DNA of 64,000 nt, taken from the NCBI GenBank assembly GCA_948847595.1, contig CAQOGY010000006.1:124001-188000 (forward strand), written 5' to 3'. Below, one piece after another: positions 1 through 7,908 of the stretch. The notes under the pieces are model-generated. The model saw only the letters and a program-made list of their open reading frames with translations, was not told the DNA's origin and searched no databases. Source of the DNA: an uncultured Bacteroides sp. (lineage in GTDB: Bacteria > Bacteroidota > Bacteroidia > Bacteroidales > Bacteroidaceae). Every line of letters starts with the position of its first letter. Within the stretch, counting starts at the first letter, position 1. Made by a program: the position numbers and the translations under genes.

Positions 1-162
1 AATCGTACGGCTGTAAGCTACCGTAAGCCCTGTCTGTTTGGTAATGAGCGAAAATACTTTCTCCAACTTGACTTGTTGAAGATTCATTGTTATTTTCTGA
101 GCCGATGCCGCAAGACTTACAGCAAAGCTCAATAACAATACAAGCAATACTCTGTTCTTCAT
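1..162 (-). CDS. SusC/RagA-type TonB-dependent receptor with STN domain, 5' end only
   Basis: This is the N-terminal 54 codons of a gene that runs off the left edge. The start is the ATG whose complement is at 160-162. The translation opens with a signal peptide (MKNRVLLVLLLSFAVSL, then AASAQ), followed by a short STN-like segment (KITMNLQQVKLEKVFSLI, then TKQTGLTVAYSRTI). STN domains sit ahead of the plug in TonB-dependent transducers that signal to a FecR anti-sigma factor. A FecR gene and an ECF sigma gene lie just upstream on the same strand, so this is inferred to be the receptor of that trans-envelope relay. The rest of the protein and its substrate are not visible. Confidence 0.8.
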   Translation of the reverse strand, partial: MKNRVLLVLLLSFAVSLAASAQKITMNLQQVKLEKVFSLITKQTGLTVAYSRTI

Positions 163-361
163 ACTTAGTTTGTTTAAAGTTATAAATAGGTTCTTAATCT
201 CTTTGTATTTAGTGGACACACGAGATTAAGAAGCGGGTGAGGGAAAAAGCGTTTTTTTCTGAAGTTTTTTTATTTTCAATAAATATTCGCATGGTAATAT
301 ATTAGTTTTCAGCAAGATACGGTTTATCTTTTATTTGTAGGAAAATGGAATATAAAAAGAA

Positions 362-394
362 AAGTCCTTCCGGATTTTATTTTCAGAAGGACTT
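362..394 (-). terminator. Rho-independent terminator after the sigma/FecR/creatininase operon
   Basis: A perfect 9-bp inverted repeat (362-370 and 386-394) is followed, read on the minus strand, by a T-rich tract at about 345-361. It lies downstream of the creatininase-like gene and upstream of the SusC-like gene, so the receptor probably has its own promoter in 163-361. Confidence 0.65.
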
Positions 395-444
395 ATATCA
401 ATAGATTCGGTTTCTTGATTATTCGTTAGAAACAGTCTTTTGGG

Positions 445-523
445 ATAGTGACGGTATCCTGTCCACATAGTGACGCTATACTTACCGGATACCGTCACTA
501 TCACGCAAGGATAGCGTCACTAT
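445..523. repeat. 22-nt periodic array of a 13-bp motif, 4 units (array 1)
   Basis: Two direct copies of ATAGTGACGSTAT at 445-457 and 467-479 are followed by two inverted copies at 489-501 and 511-523. Start-to-start spacing is exactly 22 nt each time. Unit 1 is a perfect complement of unit 3 and unit 2 of unit 4, which gives an interleaved, pseudoknot-like pairing; nested pairing (1:4, 2:3) is also possible with one mismatch each. A second array of the same motif lies at 61938-62016. Function unknown. Confidence 0.85.
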
Positions 524-536
524 ATTTTTTTGCAAT

Positions 537-1292
537 CTAGTAAAGTTCCTGATTCACCAATTCGTCAAAGAGCTTTGCATATTTCTCCGCGACTGCTTCT
601 GCAAACTTTTTACCTTTTTCCGCAGAAGCTCCACGCGGGTCGCCGACACCGGTATCTTTGGATACTTTTCCCCAGTTTCTGGGAATCCACGCCACCTTTT
701 CATTCAAAGACTGTATAGCAAAGGTTTTGTATTCTCCATTCCCTGCTTCTTCAAGATTGACCAGTTCGGGATGATAATGCATCATCACTGACGTCTCGAC
801 TTCATCCGCATGGTCGCCCGGATTTTCAAAATAGTCCTTTGCCTTTAATACGGTGTACCATTCACTTGATGCTATCAGGAAGTCAGGATAGTCTACCGAC
901 AAATCACGAATCATACTTTTAAAAGTATTGCCGCCATGCCCGTTGATTATTACCAATTTACGGATGCCTTGGGCATAAAGGGAAGAAACAATATCCGTCA
1001 ATATGGCTTTCTGCGTTTCATAACGCGTATGGATACAGAAGGGTAATTCCCGTTGTCCCGGATTTTGTGACCCCATGCCGATGGGCGGCATGACCATGCA
1101 GTTCACGCCATATTCCTGTTTAGCTATCAATGCGGCATCAACCGCTACATCATGAGAAAGAATACAATCCGTCATATATGGCAAATGCAGATTATGAGGT
1201 TCGGTAGCTCCCCACGGCAATACCACAATATCATATTTCCTGTCTTTTACTTTTCCATAACAAGATATGGATAAATCAACTTCTTTATTCAT
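537..1292 (-). CDS. Creatininase-family amidohydrolase
   Basis: This 251-residue protein has the size and motifs of the creatininase superfamily, metal-dependent amidohydrolases that open cyclic or linear amides. Visible metal-site motifs are EPHNLHLPYMTD (residues 31-42: E31, H36 and D42 match the usual E..H..D ligands), NGHGGN (117-122) and HADEVET (161-167). No signal peptide is present, so it is probably cytoplasmic. It starts 27 nt after the FecR stop and is likely co-transcribed with sigma and anti-sigma genes. The true substrate is unknown: family members include creatininase, enzymes of riboflavin/F420 precursor metabolism and mycofactocin maturation. Its place between an anti-sigma factor and a SusC receptor is unusual. 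Confidence 0.8.
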   Translation of the reverse strand: MNKEVDLSISCYGKVKDRKYDIVVLPWGATEPHNLHLPYMTDCILSHDVAVDAALIAKQEYGVNCMVMPPIGMGSQNPGQRELPFCIHTRYETQKAILTDIVSSLYAQGIRKLVIINGHGGNTFKSMIRDLSVDYPDFLIASSEWYTVLKAKDYFENPGDHADEVETSVMMHYHPELVNLEEAGNGEYKTFAIQSLNEKVAWIPRNWGKVSKDTGVGDPRGASAEKGKKFAEAVAEKYAKLFDELVNQELY

Positions 1293-1319
1293 ATGCCTTA
1301 TTTATTTCTAATGATTATA

Positions 1320-2321
1320 TTATTTCATTTTTACTATCACTTCTTTCTTATCTTCATTGTACTCAAACTTCACCGGAGCGATTTTCTCTAAATCCATCAA
1401 TACTTTCTCTAATAATGTATTGTCCGATGTCAATGTATAGACATACTTCAAAGCCTGCCCGTCTTCTACTTTAAAGTCCACATCATACCAGCGGTTCAAT
1501 ACCTTGATGACTTCCGGCAGCGGAGTATCTTTAAATACTATCACATTCTGTTTCCACATTGACAGGCGTTGCATATCATTCATTTTGGATATGGTGCACT
1601 GCTTGTTCTCTTTGTTATATACCAATCTTTCACCGGGTTGCACCGGGTATTTCTTTTCCGTAGGAAGGGTCATATTTATATTTCCTTCATCCAGACATAC
1701 TACGATATCCTTGTTTTCCGGATAATCCTGTACATTGAAAGAAGTTCCCAATACGTGAATTGCCGGCCCGTTCAGGTTGACAATAAAAGGACGGTTCTTA
1801 TTCTTGGCCACTACGAAATAGGCTTCTCCTTCAAGAAAAACTTCCCGGGTGTTTAAAGCAAACTTCTTGGGATATCTTAATTTCGAATCAGAATTGATAT
1901 ATACTTTTGTTCCGTCCTGAAACATGATTTGTATACGTTCGCCTTTATCTACAACTACTTCTTCATATTCGGAAGTGCCAAACAGGTCTACTTTTGAATT
2001 AAGTTGTATATAAAGTCCGACAATCAAGACAACAGGAATCAATACGGCTGCAACCCGGAAACAGATACGTTTCAACTTCTTCATACGAATGTTCTTCCGT
2101 ATCTGCTCTTGTATTTTCTTTGAAGGGATATCATGGTTCACATACAAATCTGCGAACTCATTTTTTATAAGCTCGGAATCCCGTGTCATAGCAGCTTCCA
2201 GGTAGTCGCTACCCTCTTCCGTAGCAAACCACTCTGCCACATATTTTGCATTTTCCGGACTGGCAATTCCTGCCAGTACTTCTTCTATTTGTTTATCAGT
2301 AGGTCTGTTCATCTTTATCAC
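1320..2321 (-). CDS. FecR-family anti-sigma factor (DUF4974 C-terminus)
   Basis: This is a 333-residue inner-membrane anti-sigma factor of the Bacteroidetes type. A cytoplasmic N-terminal region of about 85 residues is followed by one membrane segment (about residues 87-105, hydrophobic run VAAVLIPVVLIVGLYI). The periplasmic FecR domain (about 120-215) contains the typical GERIQIMFQDGTKVYINSDS segment and VLGTSFNV. A C-terminal DUF4974 domain (about 260-330) follows. Its start overlaps the sigma factor stop by 4 nt, which indicates translational coupling. It should hold the adjacent ECF sigma factor inactive until the STN domain of a substrate-loaded TonB receptor, probably the one starting at 162, contacts its periplasmic part. 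A start three codons later (MNRPTD) is possible. Confidence 0.92.
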   Translation of the reverse strand: MIKMNRPTDKQIEEVLAGIASPENAKYVAEWFATEEGSDYLEAAMTRDSELIKNEFADLYVNHDIPSKKIQEQIRKNIRMKKLKRICFRVAAVLIPVVLIVGLYIQLNSKVDLFGTSEYEEVVVDKGERIQIMFQDGTKVYINSDSKLRYPKKFALNTREVFLEGEAYFVVAKNKNRPFIVNLNGPAIHVLGTSFNVQDYPENKDIVVCLDEGNINMTLPTEKKYPVQPGERLVYNKENKQCTISKMNDMQRLSMWKQNVIVFKDTPLPEVIKVLNRWYDVDFKVEDGQALKYVYTLTSDNTLLEKVLMDLEKIAPVKFEYNEDKKEVIVKMK

Positions 2322-2938
2322 TTTATTAAATGGACACTCAAGACGGTCATCAGAGTGGTGAATACAACAATTATTAACATCTTGCTTAAATGGATACGGA
2401 GAAGTTTCAGTGCTTCCGAATAATGTGTCTTGATAGTATTTATGGATAAGTTCATCCGTTCCGCTATCTCCTGATTCGTCAGTTCTTCCTGAACTTTCAT
2501 CAGGCAGATGTCCCTTTTCTGAGCAGGAAGCATATCCACAGCTTTATAAAAACTGGACATCAACTCTTTCTTCTCCAAATTTTCTATCAGATTATCTTCG
2601 TAAGGTGAAGCGATTTGTGCCACCTCATAGTTCTTTGCAATAGCGCTGTTTTCATTGCGAATCAGGTTCAGGACATGATTTTTCGTCATTGTAAAGAGGT
2701 AGTTTTTCAGGCTGATTCCCACATGTAATTCCGAGCGGAATTCCCACAAACGAGTGAAGACGTGCTGCACTACATCTTCTGCCATATCGGAACTCATTAA
2801 ATAACGGTAAGCTAATACATACAATAGTTTATGATATCTTTCATAAGCTTGGGTGAAAGCTCTTTCATCACCTTGTTCTATCAAGGCAAAGAGTTTTTCA
2901 TCATCTGTATCAGTATATCGAGCTGTCTTGTCTAGCAT
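2318..2938 (-). CDS. ECF RNA polymerase sigma factor, RpoE-like, with hydrophobic C-terminal tail
   Basis: This 206-residue protein has the two sigma-70 domains of an ECF factor. Region 2 (about residues 25-90) contains the YLMSSDMAEDVVQHVFTRLW signature, and region 4 (about 130-185) contains the helix-turn-helix (LTNQEIAERMNLSINTIKTH). It directs RNA polymerase to the genes of its own uptake locus and is controlled by the downstream FecR protein. The last 20 residues (MLIIVVFTTLMTVLSVHLIK) are strongly hydrophobic, so the sigma factor may be tethered to or associate with the membrane; similar tails occur in some Bacteroidetes ECF factors. The start is the first ATG after the TA module. Confidence 0.93.
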   Translation of the reverse strand: MLDKTARYTDTDDEKLFALIEQGDERAFTQAYERYHKLLYVLAYRYLMSSDMAEDVVQHVFTRLWEFRSELHVGISLKNYLFTMTKNHVLNLIRNENSAIAKNYEVAQIASPYEDNLIENLEKKELMSSFYKAVDMLPAQKRDICLMKVQEELTNQEIAERMNLSINTIKTHYSEALKLLRIHLSKMLIIVVFTTLMTVLSVHLIK

Positions 2939-2992
2939 CTCCTAGATTCTATTAGTTATTTTTCCAAAAAGATTAAAGGCTAATTTATCAAG

Positions 2993-3295
2993 TTACAAAG
3001 ATGGATTCATCTGATTACAGACTATATACACAATTCTGATGGTCGTCTTCGTCTGTCTATAAATCATACGATATTTGGGATGTATTAGAAAACTTCTGTA
3101 AATTTTGGTAGAAGTACTCCTTTTTTTATCGAACATACCAATTTCCGGATGCAGACTTATATGATGAATTGCATTAAAAAAATCTTGTGTCACATTTATA
3201 GCTGCTTTTTGTCCTACATTACATGAATACCAGTTTACAATCTGCACAAACAACCGAAAAGCAGATTTATTCCATTTTACTTTGAGAGCATCCAT
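2993..3295 (-). CDS. Type II toxin, RelE/ParE superfamily
   Basis: This 100-residue basic protein has the size and C-terminal pattern of ParE/RelE toxins: alternating beta strands ending in YRMIYRQTKTTIRIVYIV, preceded by HPEIGMFDKK and YRSFLIHPKYRMIY. Such toxins poison gyrase (ParE) or cleave ribosome-bound mRNA (RelE); which one applies here cannot be told. Its start overlaps the upstream antitoxin gene by 19 nt, the usual coupled antitoxin-first arrangement. The stop lies 54 nt upstream of the sigma gene start. The pair may serve as a local stabilisation or stress module between two polysaccharide loci. Confidence 0.75.
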   Translation of the reverse strand: MDALKVKWNKSAFRLFVQIVNWYSCNVGQKAAINVTQDFFNAIHHISLHPEIGMFDKKRSTSTKIYRSFLIHPKYRMIYRQTKTTIRIVYIVCNQMNPSL

Positions 3296-3606
3296 TTGAA
3301 AAAAGCATTAACTTCCGCATCATCAACCAATCCACTGGCTTCGGAAGCCTTGATTCTATTATCTAATTCTTCGTCTGAAGTTACAATACCCGGCATAGGT
3401 GCATCTTTCAAACTGACATCGTTAATCAAAGACTCAAAATATGCTTCATTATATTCTGAATCTTCACCTAAAATTTCAAGACATTGCTCTATTTTTTCAG
3501 GATTTGTTTCTTTTTTTATCCGTTCAACAAGCTTCGCTTTCTTAGCCTTAAATACAGGTTTGGAATAATAAGTTGTTGAAGGTTCTTTTACTTTTGCCAT
3601 AATCAT
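3277..3606 (-). CDS. Putative antitoxin of the RelE/ParE module
   Basis: This 109-residue acidic protein precedes and overlaps the toxin gene by 19 nt, the typical antitoxin position. I recognise no classical DNA-binding fold. The N-terminal part is lysine-rich (KAKKAKLVERIKKETNPEKI) and may be helical; the C-terminal part is acidic (SEASGLVDDAEVNAFFKWML), as expected for the toxin-binding segment. The antitoxin role rests on genetic context. A start two codons later (ATG of MAKVKEPS) is equally possible. Confidence 0.65.
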   Translation of the reverse strand: MIMAKVKEPSTTYYSKPVFKAKKAKLVERIKKETNPEKIEQCLEILGEDSEYNEAYFESLINDVSLKDAPMPGIVTSDEELDNRIKASEASGLVDDAEVNAFFKWMLSK

Positions 3607-3700
3607 AAATAGCTTGTTGTAGCAAAGATAGGAATTGTTTGGAGATTCTATAAATTAATAGGTCTATTTTTTCCAGTCAACAGATATTCTATACGAAAAA

Positions 3701-3752
3701 AGTCCCCGATTAACAATTCCCCTTTTCTAATGAGGAATTATCAATCAAGGAC
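3701..3752 (-). terminator. Terminator of the GH127-GH141-GH78 operon
   Basis: A long imperfect hairpin has arms at 3701-3720 and 3733-3752 (AGTCC..GATT..AATTCC against GGAATT..AATC..GGACT). It is followed on the minus strand by a T-run (A-run at 3695-3700). It lies about 30 nt after the GH78 stop and isolates the operon from the TA module. Confidence 0.75.
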
Positions 3753-3780
3753 TCCATCCACTAACTAATTAACAAATAGA

Positions 3781-5985
3781 TTACAAACGATAGGTAATAA
3801 TTCTTTCTTCCGGCGAATCAATCCAAAGACGCCATGTATTCTCAGATACTTTTTCTGCTGTTCCTATGTTGGCTTTCGGTTGGCGGCTGCTCTTAATGGT
3901 AAGGTAGCCTTTGCCTTCCGTTGCCTTTACTTTGATTGTTTTCTTGTCCATATAGATATGGATGTCTCCATTCGGAGTGGGCACGGTGCCTTCCATCCAT
4001 TTCAATCCTCCCAATACAGGAGCAATGGAGAATTCCTTATATCCTTCTTTTACAGGTTTTACTCCCAAGTAATATTTGCCTAACAAATAGATAGGACTAG
4101 CTCCCCAGGCATGACAGAGACTTTTTCCGTAAGGACGGCCATACATGGCAAGATGCTGCGTTCCGGTTTCTTCGGGGTTGTATTTCTCCCAAAAAGAGGT
4201 TGCACCTTCTTTCAACATTCCACCCCAATAGGCTTTCATTTCTTTCATTACTGCCTCTTGTTCACCAAGTGCGCAGAGGGCTTCCAGTTCGTAAAAGCGC
4301 ATATAAGGGGTTGTTATTTTCAATATACTATCGTTCAGGAGAACAGAGTTTTTAATAGCTTGTTGCTTCTTAGCATCCAAGTATTGAAAGAATACGGAAA
4401 ACATATTTGCATAGCGGGTCACTGCATCACTTTGCTGACCATTCACACAATTATGTACAAAGGCTTGTTTTTGGTCATTCCAAAAAGTTGGTTCCAACTT
4501 TGCTTTCAAAGCATCAGCCAGTTTTTCGTATTTCTGTTTACTATCTGCATCCCCGACCAGGTCTGCACACAAAGCCATTGTTTCAAGACTTCTGCAGAAA
4601 AGAACTTGTTCAAAGGAAAGTTCGCCCTTCTTATCCAAATAGCCGTCCGCCCAATCTACAAATACCCAGTCACCGGTCATTCCTTCCACCATGCCATTCT
4701 TATTGGTACGTCCCAGTACGTAGTCCATCATCGTCTGCATACGCGGATAGAGTTGGGTTACAAAATGACGGTCACCGCTATACATATAATAATCGTATAC
4801 GCTAAGGAACCAATAGAATGTATAATCCATGATTGTATTACTATGGCTCGTCACGGGGTCTTTACCACGAAGCAGCCAAATAGTGCGTTTCACTGATTCG
4901 TTATCGAAGAAAAGATAGTAATTCATCAGATAACTTTGGATGGCATCACCGCTCCAGACCCAACGGTCGCGCTTGATACCGTCAATGAAAAACTCACGGG
5001 TAGTGAGATGCATCGTATAGGCTCCCACTTCCCAAATCCGGTTCAGTTCTTCATCATTACAACGGAAGCTGCCACGATATTCTTCGGGAAGATATTCATA
5101 TTGCATGGAGACATCACCGATTGTCACTCCCGGTTCATGGGTGATATAGACATAACGGAAAGCCTTGCTATTCTCTAATGTATATCCATTATCAGAATCA
5201 TTCAAGGGGGATGTACTGCGTATGGCAAGGTCGGTCATCCGCCCCTTTTCCAATAGAAACTTATCCAAGGTTTCGCAATAGGCTTTGTCTTTGGCCTCTT
5301 CCGGACTTTCACCATAATAGATTTCAATAGTGCCTTTTCCCGAAAGATTCTTCAGGGTGATATATCCGAAGGTTTCTTTTCCGAAGTCATACAGAATACC
5401 ACCTTCGGGTTGCTCTGCCTTGGAGACAGGTTGATGCGGTTCACGCATTAATTTAAACTGTGAAGGACGTTGGGTGGCTCCGTCAAAATTCCAACATCCG
5501 GCATCCATGTAAATAGTGGCGGATGTGTCACTGGCTTTACCGCTTTCGTCAATCCATTCTTTATCCTCATAGGTCACCCGCCAAGAAGAATCAGAGTTGA
5601 CTGTTTTTCCTTTTACATAGATTGCAGGTGGTGTAGACTGATTCCAAACCTTTATATTCAAGTTGTGCTTACCGGCAGGAAGAGTCATCGTTTCCGGCAT
5701 ACCGAACTGGAGTTTTCCATTCAGCTTGACACTGTATTTTCCCTCGACAGCAATGAATATTTCTTCCGGTTCGGCGAGGTTCAGTTGTTTGCTGAACTCT
5801 ACGACTACATAGTGGATATCTGTTTTCCAAAAAGGGGGGAAAAATGCACCACGTTCCGTACGTCTGTTGTTCATTTGGTTGCCTAACCAAATTTCATAAT
5901 CTCCCGGATACCATATCCAGGTTTGTGCAAATGTGCTGCTTGCCAAAGATAAGGCAGCCAGTAATATCTTATATTTCTTTTCCAT
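3781..5985 (-). CDS. GH78-type alpha-L-rhamnosidase (RG-II locus)
   Basis: This is a 734-residue secreted enzyme with a signal peptide ending near FAQ (residues 1-20). A beta-sandwich N-terminal region of about 300 residues is followed by an (alpha/alpha)6-barrel that starts near FRCNDEELNRIWEVGAYTM. The barrel contains the segment IDGIKRDRWVWSGDA, equivalent to the acid/base loop of GH78 enzymes, and a C-terminal beta domain follows. GH78 enzymes release terminal L-rhamnose by inversion. It is the last gene of a tight three-gene operon after GH127 and GH141 (28-nt gap). In the RG-II system of B. thetaiotaomicron a GH78 gene sits beside the same GH141 and GH127 genes, so a side-chain rhamnose is the likely target. 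Exact linkage is inferred. Confidence 0.85.
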   Translation of the reverse strand: MEKKYKILLAALSLASSTFAQTWIWYPGDYEIWLGNQMNNRRTERGAFFPPFWKTDIHYVVVEFSKQLNLAEPEEIFIAVEGKYSVKLNGKLQFGMPETMTLPAGKHNLNIKVWNQSTPPAIYVKGKTVNSDSSWRVTYEDKEWIDESGKASDTSATIYMDAGCWNFDGATQRPSQFKLMREPHQPVSKAEQPEGGILYDFGKETFGYITLKNLSGKGTIEIYYGESPEEAKDKAYCETLDKFLLEKGRMTDLAIRSTSPLNDSDNGYTLENSKAFRYVYITHEPGVTIGDVSMQYEYLPEEYRGSFRCNDEELNRIWEVGAYTMHLTTREFFIDGIKRDRWVWSGDAIQSYLMNYYLFFDNESVKRTIWLLRGKDPVTSHSNTIMDYTFYWFLSVYDYYMYSGDRHFVTQLYPRMQTMMDYVLGRTNKNGMVEGMTGDWVFVDWADGYLDKKGELSFEQVLFCRSLETMALCADLVGDADSKQKYEKLADALKAKLEPTFWNDQKQAFVHNCVNGQQSDAVTRYANMFSVFFQYLDAKKQQAIKNSVLLNDSILKITTPYMRFYELEALCALGEQEAVMKEMKAYWGGMLKEGATSFWEKYNPEETGTQHLAMYGRPYGKSLCHAWGASPIYLLGKYYLGVKPVKEGYKEFSIAPVLGGLKWMEGTVPTPNGDIHIYMDKKTIKVKATEGKGYLTIKSSRQPKANIGTAEKVSENTWRLWIDSPEERIITYRL

Positions 5986-6013
5986 TGTTCTTTCTACTGC
6001 TTTCTATCAATTC

Positions 6014-7879
6014 CTATCTAAGATTCAACAAATCCTTATATTCACTCTCCAACCCTGCACGTTCACGAATAGCAGTATCCACTTTCGAACCATTATTCTC
6101 CCATACATTGCCGGGGCCGTTAGCATTTTGCAAATATTTCTCTCCTTCTGTCCAGTTATCGCGAACAGTAATAAAAGAAGAACCTTCATCCGTATAAAGA
6201 TAAAACCAATGATTCGGGTCGTGTACATAACTTGGTTTATAAATACTATGAACACAATTCTCCGTCACATAGCTTTTAGGTTGGGAACCAAGCGTATAAA
6301 TCCCGGCTACATCATACATATGCTTTGCATAATGATGAATCAGATTAGCATGTACATGGTTATTGCGCATACAATTTACTGTCTGCGTCCATCCCCAACC
6401 AAGGCTGATACCACTATAAGGAACTTCACAAATCTCGTTATGCTCTATATGTATATCCCTCACGTATCCTGCCGCAATAGCGAGACATCCCCAGTCTTCA
6501 TTACCAACTTCTGTAAAATAGCAATTATTGATTTGCTGATATGCGCATACTTCCCGACTGTCAGCAGGTTCATAAGGCAAATGTGTTTCATGGGCAGCCG
6601 GAGAAAAACTGCCGACTAACAAACCATTCCCCGCAATATCACGGAAAAGACAACCACGAACAACGCCACCCTGAACCGCTTCTTCATAATCCAGTCCCGT
6701 AGAACCTAAATGTTCAAAACGGCAACGCTCAAAATCAATCCGACTCGCAGCTATTACACTGACAGCCGCCGCAGGACGTCCCAGCCATCCTTGATTATCC
6801 AGTTGATGATTCAAATAATCCCGTTGCATCTTAGGGTCGATGCAATATCCATCCGTCAAGTACATACCTGCCTGAAGCGGCACATGCCCCTTTTCTGAAG
6901 GACGCATCCAAGTTGTGTACGAGAATGTAATTTTCTCAAAACGGATATTAGAGACAGGACGGTCTAGTGTACCTTCTATCTGCACCAATGTTTCAATGGC
7001 AGGTACTATCACTTCTGTATCTGCATCCTGCATCTTCTCCCCTTCCCGTGGATAATAATAAACCTTACGGGCTTCTATATCATGGTACCATTCTCCTGGC
7101 ACATCCAACAGTTCCCAGGCATTTGTCAGATAGAAAGCGGAGTTATGCCCGTCCGTTGTCACCATCGGTCGTGGCCAGGGATGCTCGAACTGAATACGGC
7201 TTTCCGGCTGATGAAAACGTATCGCCGCACTATCTCCCTGCATTTCAACAGAACGAATACGGAGATTGGCAACACACCACATTTGATGAAGTACCATTTC
7301 AGCATATCTGGCCTTCAAATTCCCTTTGCTGTCTACGAGCTTGCGCATCGCAACCGCAGGAACATAAAGAATTTCGTTCTTCTCATCCACACTGCAAATG
7401 CGATTCATCTTCTCGAAATCTTTCACATCCCGTGCACGAACAGCCTTTTCTCCATTCACCCATAACTGACGGAAATCCAACGGTCGTCCATTAAATGCCG
7501 GAACATCTGCCACCCACACTTTTCCTTGTTTCTTCCAATCGTTAATACGGATACCACCGCTCAATATGACCTTTTTATCGGCTGCGGCACGAATTACTGT
7601 CGGAGACTCTTTCGTCCCACTATCTTCCGGCCGGATAAACACCGGCTCATATAGAGCATACGTTCCTTCTTCCATATAGATAGTGATTCCTCCCCGGACA
7701 CGTTCATCTCCTGTCCTGCGCCACTCGCGTGCTTGTCGTAAAGCAGAAGTCAGAGTCGCTTTCGGAGATTGACGGGTACCGTCGTTCAAATCATTACCCT
7801 GTGCAGAAATCCATATCTCACCCGCTGACAACAGATAAGTGCACAACAGACATATAGTCGCTAAAAATAACTTTTTCAT
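6014..7879 (-). CDS. GH141 parallel beta-helix glycosidase (RG-II side chain)
   Basis: This 621-residue secreted protein has a signal peptide (MKKLFLATICLLCTYLLSAG). The start of a right-handed beta-helix is visible (ISAQGNDLNDGTRQSPKATL, then GGITIYMEEGTY), and regular coils continue with segments such as NNCYFTEVGNEDWGCLAI and HIEHNEICEVPYSGISLGWG. Length and fold match GH141, whose founding member from the B. thetaiotaomicron RG-II locus removes alpha-L-fucose (2-O-methyl-xylose-capped in chain A) and also shows xylanase homologues elsewhere. It is flanked by GH127 (29-nt gap upstream) and GH78 (28-nt gap downstream), the same order as in B. thetaiotaomicron as I recall it. It probably acts in the periplasm on chain A fragments. 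Confidence 0.85.
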   Translation of the reverse strand: MKKLFLATICLLCTYLLSAGEIWISAQGNDLNDGTRQSPKATLTSALRQAREWRRTGDERVRGGITIYMEEGTYALYEPVFIRPEDSGTKESPTVIRAAADKKVILSGGIRINDWKKQGKVWVADVPAFNGRPLDFRQLWVNGEKAVRARDVKDFEKMNRICSVDEKNEILYVPAVAMRKLVDSKGNLKARYAEMVLHQMWCVANLRIRSVEMQGDSAAIRFHQPESRIQFEHPWPRPMVTTDGHNSAFYLTNAWELLDVPGEWYHDIEARKVYYYPREGEKMQDADTEVIVPAIETLVQIEGTLDRPVSNIRFEKITFSYTTWMRPSEKGHVPLQAGMYLTDGYCIDPKMQRDYLNHQLDNQGWLGRPAAAVSVIAASRIDFERCRFEHLGSTGLDYEEAVQGGVVRGCLFRDIAGNGLLVGSFSPAAHETHLPYEPADSREVCAYQQINNCYFTEVGNEDWGCLAIAAGYVRDIHIEHNEICEVPYSGISLGWGWTQTVNCMRNNHVHANLIHHYAKHMYDVAGIYTLGSQPKSYVTENCVHSIYKPSYVHDPNHWFYLYTDEGSSFITVRDNWTEGEKYLQNANGPGNVWENNGSKVDTAIRERAGLESEYKDLLNLR

Positions 7880-7908
7880 AGTTCTTCTTTCTTTTCTGTA
7901 TAAGAGGA

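Noticed and set aside
4111..4896. A 261-codon plus-strand frame opposite the GH78 gene
   Set aside because: It lies fully inside a recognised gene on the other strand and its translation has no domain or signal; it is a shadow frame.
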